From Acidilobaceae archaeon UBA162 (lineage in GTDB: Archaea > Thermoproteota > Thermoprotei_A > Sulfolobales > Acidilobaceae): a stretch of 8,821 nt of DNA. Below, in pieces: positions 7,002 through 8,821 of this stretch. Below the pieces are notes generated by a model. That model was not told the DNA's origin. It was given only the letters and a program-made list of their open reading frames with translations, and did not search any database. The translations under genes and the position numbers were made by a program. Positions within the stretch are counted from its first letter, which is position 1. Each line of letters starts with the position of its first letter. The DNA lies in contig DAJS01000009.1 of assembly GCA_002496425.1 (NCBI GenBank), forward strand, positions 17,114 to 25,934. Direction: 5' to 3'.

Positions 7002-7010
7002 AGTATATAT
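7002..7010 (+). promoter_or_regulatory. Candidate TATA promoter of the RuBisCO gene
   Basis: AGTATATAT is a strong archaeal TATA box centred near 7006. The usual 26-base spacing puts transcription start at about 7032, which is the TTG start codon itself, so the transcript would be leaderless or nearly so. No Shine-Dalgarno sequence precedes either candidate start. Confidence 0.55.
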
Positions 7011-7031
7011 CTGAGCTCCTACAAAAAGAGA

Positions 7032-8381
7032 TTGCGACGTAAGATGTCGCGTCCAAGTGAGGATTTCGAGCCTTACCCTGCGTTCGTTGATAAGTCCTAT
7101 ATCCCTAAGCCTGATGATGTTATAGTTACGTTTAGGATAACTCCTGGTGAAGGGTTTACAATTGAGGATGCCGCCGGAGGGGTTGCCGCTGAGAGCAGTG
7201 TAGGAACCTGGACCACTCTTTACCCATGGTATGATCAGTCAAGAATAGACAGACTAAAGGGAAGAGCCTACTACTTCAAGAGTAACAATGACGGTACTTA
7301 CACTGTTAGAATCGCTTACCCTGTTGAACTGTTTGAAGAGGGCAACATGCCGGGCTTCTTAGCTAGCGTCGCAGGTAATATATTTGGGATGAGGAGGGTC
7401 AAATACCTGAGAGTTGAAGACATTTACTTCCCTCAGGAATTTCTAAAGTACTTCAAGGGACCGTCGAAGGGCCTTAGAGGAGTCAGGGACATCTTTAAAG
7501 TTTATGATAGGCCTATAGTGGGCACTGTCCCAAAGCCAAAGGTAGGGTATGTACCTGATGAGGTTGAGAAGCTCTCATATGAGCTTCTCTCAGGTGGCAT
7601 GGATTACATAAAGGATGATGAGAACCTGACAAGCCCTAGCTTCAACAGGTTTGAGGCGAGGGCAAAGGCTATAATGAAGGTTATAGACAGGGTTGAGAAT
7701 GAGACCGGCGAGAGGAAGGTCTGGTTTGCAAACATAACTGCAGACGTAAGGGAGATGGAGAAAAGGCTGAAGCTAGTCGCAGACTATGGGAACCCGTACG
7801 TGATGGTTGACGTCGTGATTGCTGGGTGGTCATCACTCACATACATAAGGGATCTAGCCGAAGAGCATGGGCTTGCCATACATGCCCACAGGGCGATGCA
7901 CGCTGCAATAACAAGGAACCAGTACCACGGTATATCAATGTTCGTCCTAGCGAAGCTTTACAGGATAATAGGTGTTGACCAGCTACACATAGGCACGCCT
8001 GAGGTCGGCAAGCTTGAGGCTAAAACCATTGACGTTATCAGGTTTGCTAAGGCGCTTAGGGAGCAGAAGTTTATGCCTGACAAGGATGATGATTTACACC
8101 TAGAGCAGGACTTTGGACACATAAAGCCAGCCGTCCCAGTCTCTTCAGGGGGCCTGCACCCCGGCACCTTGCCAGAGGTTGTAAAGGTGTTAGGGAAGGA
8201 TCTCGTCATACAGGTCGGCGGTGGCACAATAGGTCATCCACTTGGGCCAAAGGCCGGCGCTGCTGCTGTTAGGCAGTCTCTCGAGGCTGCAAGCAAGGGG
8301 ATACCGCTTGAGGAGTACGCTAAGGATCACAAGGAGCTTAAGGCAGCGCTTGAGAAGTGGGGTCTAGTGCGCCCGATATGA
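7032..8381 (+). CDS. rbcL: Ribulose-1,5-bisphosphate carboxylase, form III (archaeal) large chain
   Basis: RuBisCO carboxylates ribulose-1,5-bisphosphate to two 3-phosphoglycerates; form III enzymes act as large-chain-only oligomers. At 449 residues it is full length and strongly resembles the Thermococcus kodakarensis enzyme along its whole length. Active-site residues appear intact: E54, T59-W60, N116, K168 and K170 (KPKVGY), the carbamylated K194 with D196-E197 (GGMDYIKDDE), H286-R287, H319, loop-6 K327, S372 in SSGG, and the phosphate-binding Gly run 396-398. This argues for a true carboxylase rather than a RuBisCO-like protein. Loop 6 reads PEVGKLEA, with Ala where most enzymes have Gly after KLE. 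The start is TTG 7032 (fits the promoter) or ATG 7044, four codons later. It follows the transporter with its own promoter. In known archaea RuBP comes from nucleosides through AMP phosphorylase and ribose-1,5-bisphosphate isomerase, neither of which is encoded here. Confidence 0.97.
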   Translation: MRRKMSRPSEDFEPYPAFVDKSYIPKPDDVIVTFRITPGEGFTIEDAAGGVAAESSVGTWTTLYPWYDQSRIDRLKGRAYYFKSNNDGTYTVRIAYPVELFEEGNMPGFLASVAGNIFGMRRVKYLRVEDIYFPQEFLKYFKGPSKGLRGVRDIFKVYDRPIVGTVPKPKVGYVPDEVEKLSYELLSGGMDYIKDDENLTSPSFNRFEARAKAIMKVIDRVENETGERKVWFANITADVREMEKRLKLVADYGNPYVMVDVVIAGWSSLTYIRDLAEEHGLAIHAHRAMHAAITRNQYHGISMFVLAKLYRIIGVDQLHIGTPEVGKLEAKTIDVIRFAKALREQKFMPDKDDDLHLEQDFGHIKPAVPVSSGGLHPGTLPEVVKVLGKDLVIQVGGGTIGHPLGPKAGAAAVRQSLEAASKGIPLEEYAKDHKELKAALEKWGLVRPI

Positions 8382-8400
8382 CCCAATCGTGGCAGTATTG

Positions 8401-8460
8401 AAAGGATGCAGACCTCGTTCATTCAGGGGTGTTGATATCCTTTATTTTCTGATTCTTTCT
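8401..8460 (+). terminator. Candidate terminator of the RuBisCO gene
   Basis: AAAGGAT (8401-8407) can pair with ATCCTTT (8437-8443) across a 29-base loop, and a pyrimidine-rich tract with several T runs follows (8441-8460). The hairpin is weak, but the T-rich tract alone is a usual archaeal termination signal. It lies about 20-80 bases after the RuBisCO stop. Confidence 0.4.
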
Positions 8461-8464
8461 GTGA

Positions 8465-8761
8465 TATATCTTGAAGCAGTGTGCCCACATAGGTGATGTC
8501 TCGGAAGGGCTAATGTACGTTGTTCTCTACGCCTTTAGGGCCAGGGAGCAGAAAACAACTCCCAGTTAGGCGTAAGGGCAACGGGCTGAAGGCCATGCAT
8601 ACAGATTACAGCTGGGCGAGCGGAGATGGGTGAGCGCCTTACGGCCCATTAGCCGTGAGGTGATGAAGGCGAGAGTGAGAAATCGCAAACACATGAGCCA
8701 CCATGAGGAGCTCCTCGTCGCAGGGCTGGAAAGGAGTTGGATGGGCATAGTGTTCTTTTAA
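8465..8761 (+). pseudogene. Coding-like remnant with two in-frame stops, unknown family
   Basis: One plus-strand frame is open from 8465 to a TAA at 8759-8761 except for a TAG (8567-8569) and a TAA (8573-8575) separated by one codon. The first part reads YILKQCAHIGDVSEGL and continues for 34 codons; the second gives 61 residues, including SREVMKARVRNRKHMSHHEE and ending in IVFF. The composition (basic and amphipathic, with residues suiting a folded protein) looks more like decayed coding sequence than random DNA, perhaps the end of a transposase or another accessory gene, but I recognise no family. A short intact gene starting at GTG 8630 is an alternative. Outside this frame, 8382-8821 shows only the terminator, a 5-bp hairpin (8641-8656) and a 6-bp inverted repeat (8785-8790 with 8813-8818). 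Confidence 0.3.
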
Positions 8762-8821
8762 TAGAGTCACCTATGTTGCTTGTTGGTTAAGAGAAAAGAG
8801 GCAGCTAATAAGTTAACCCAT

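Noticed and set aside
7032..8381. RuBisCO-like protein (e.g. enolase or transcarboxylase/decarboxylase type) instead of a carboxylase
   Set aside because: All catalytic and substrate-binding positions I could check, including the carbamylated Lys, both active-site Lys of the KPK motif and the loop-6 Lys, are present, and the whole sequence follows archaeal form III.
8660..8666. C-box-like GTGATGA suggesting a C/D box guide RNA
   Set aside because: No CTGA D box lies at the expected 40-60 bases downstream, and no D'/C' pair is visible.
8566..8748. Minus-strand open frame of 60 codons
   Set aside because: Ser/Arg/Leu-rich translation with no family likeness, and it lies antisense to the more protein-like plus-strand frame; no promoter or ribosome binding site was seen for it.

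Overview
The window looks like a chromosomal segment of a heterotrophic, thermophilic archaeon of the Thermoproteota (Crenarchaeota). The grounds are a form III (archaeal) RuBisCO, AT-rich promoters of TATA/BRE type, T-tract terminators without strong hairpins, frequent TTG/GTG starts and AGG/ATA codons, and a sugar-binding protein with a class III (pilin-like) signal followed by a Ser/Thr-rich stalk, as known from Sulfolobales. I cannot name the genus from sequence alone.

Layout. The minus strand (3108 to 165) carries two overlapping FGGY-family sugar kinase genes: a rhamnulokinase (RhaB)-type kinase is transcribed first, then a kinase resembling the SePSK/AtXK-1 D-ribulokinase group. A 217-bp divergent promoter region (3109-3325) separates them from a plus-strand carbohydrate ABC transporter: two MalF/MalG-type permeases (3326-5050), then a large substrate-binding protein with its own promoter (5203-6903). 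A form III RuBisCO large subunit (7032-8381) follows, again with its own promoter. The last ~440 bases hold no intact gene; they contain a T-rich terminator and a coding-like frame broken by two stop codons (8465-8761), probably a gene remnant. The first 164 bases hold only a weak candidate for the 3' end of a plus-strand gene.

How the parts may work together. The transporter would bring in a sugar, using an ATPase subunit encoded elsewhere. The kinases would phosphorylate it or its keto derivative. RhaB-type enzymes phosphorylate ketoses at C1, and the SePSK/AtXK-1 group phosphorylates D-ribulose at C5. The neighbouring enzyme, RuBisCO, consumes ribulose-1,5-bisphosphate. This suggests a possible route from an imported pentose through two successive phosphorylations to ribulose-1,5-bisphosphate, and then by RuBisCO to two 3-phosphoglycerates, with no phosphoribulokinase and no AMP phosphorylase. 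This is an inference from gene neighbourhood and family specificity. The more conservative reading is a sugar uptake/kinase cluster that happens to lie next to a RuBisCO serving the known archaeal nucleoside (pentose bisphosphate) pathway.
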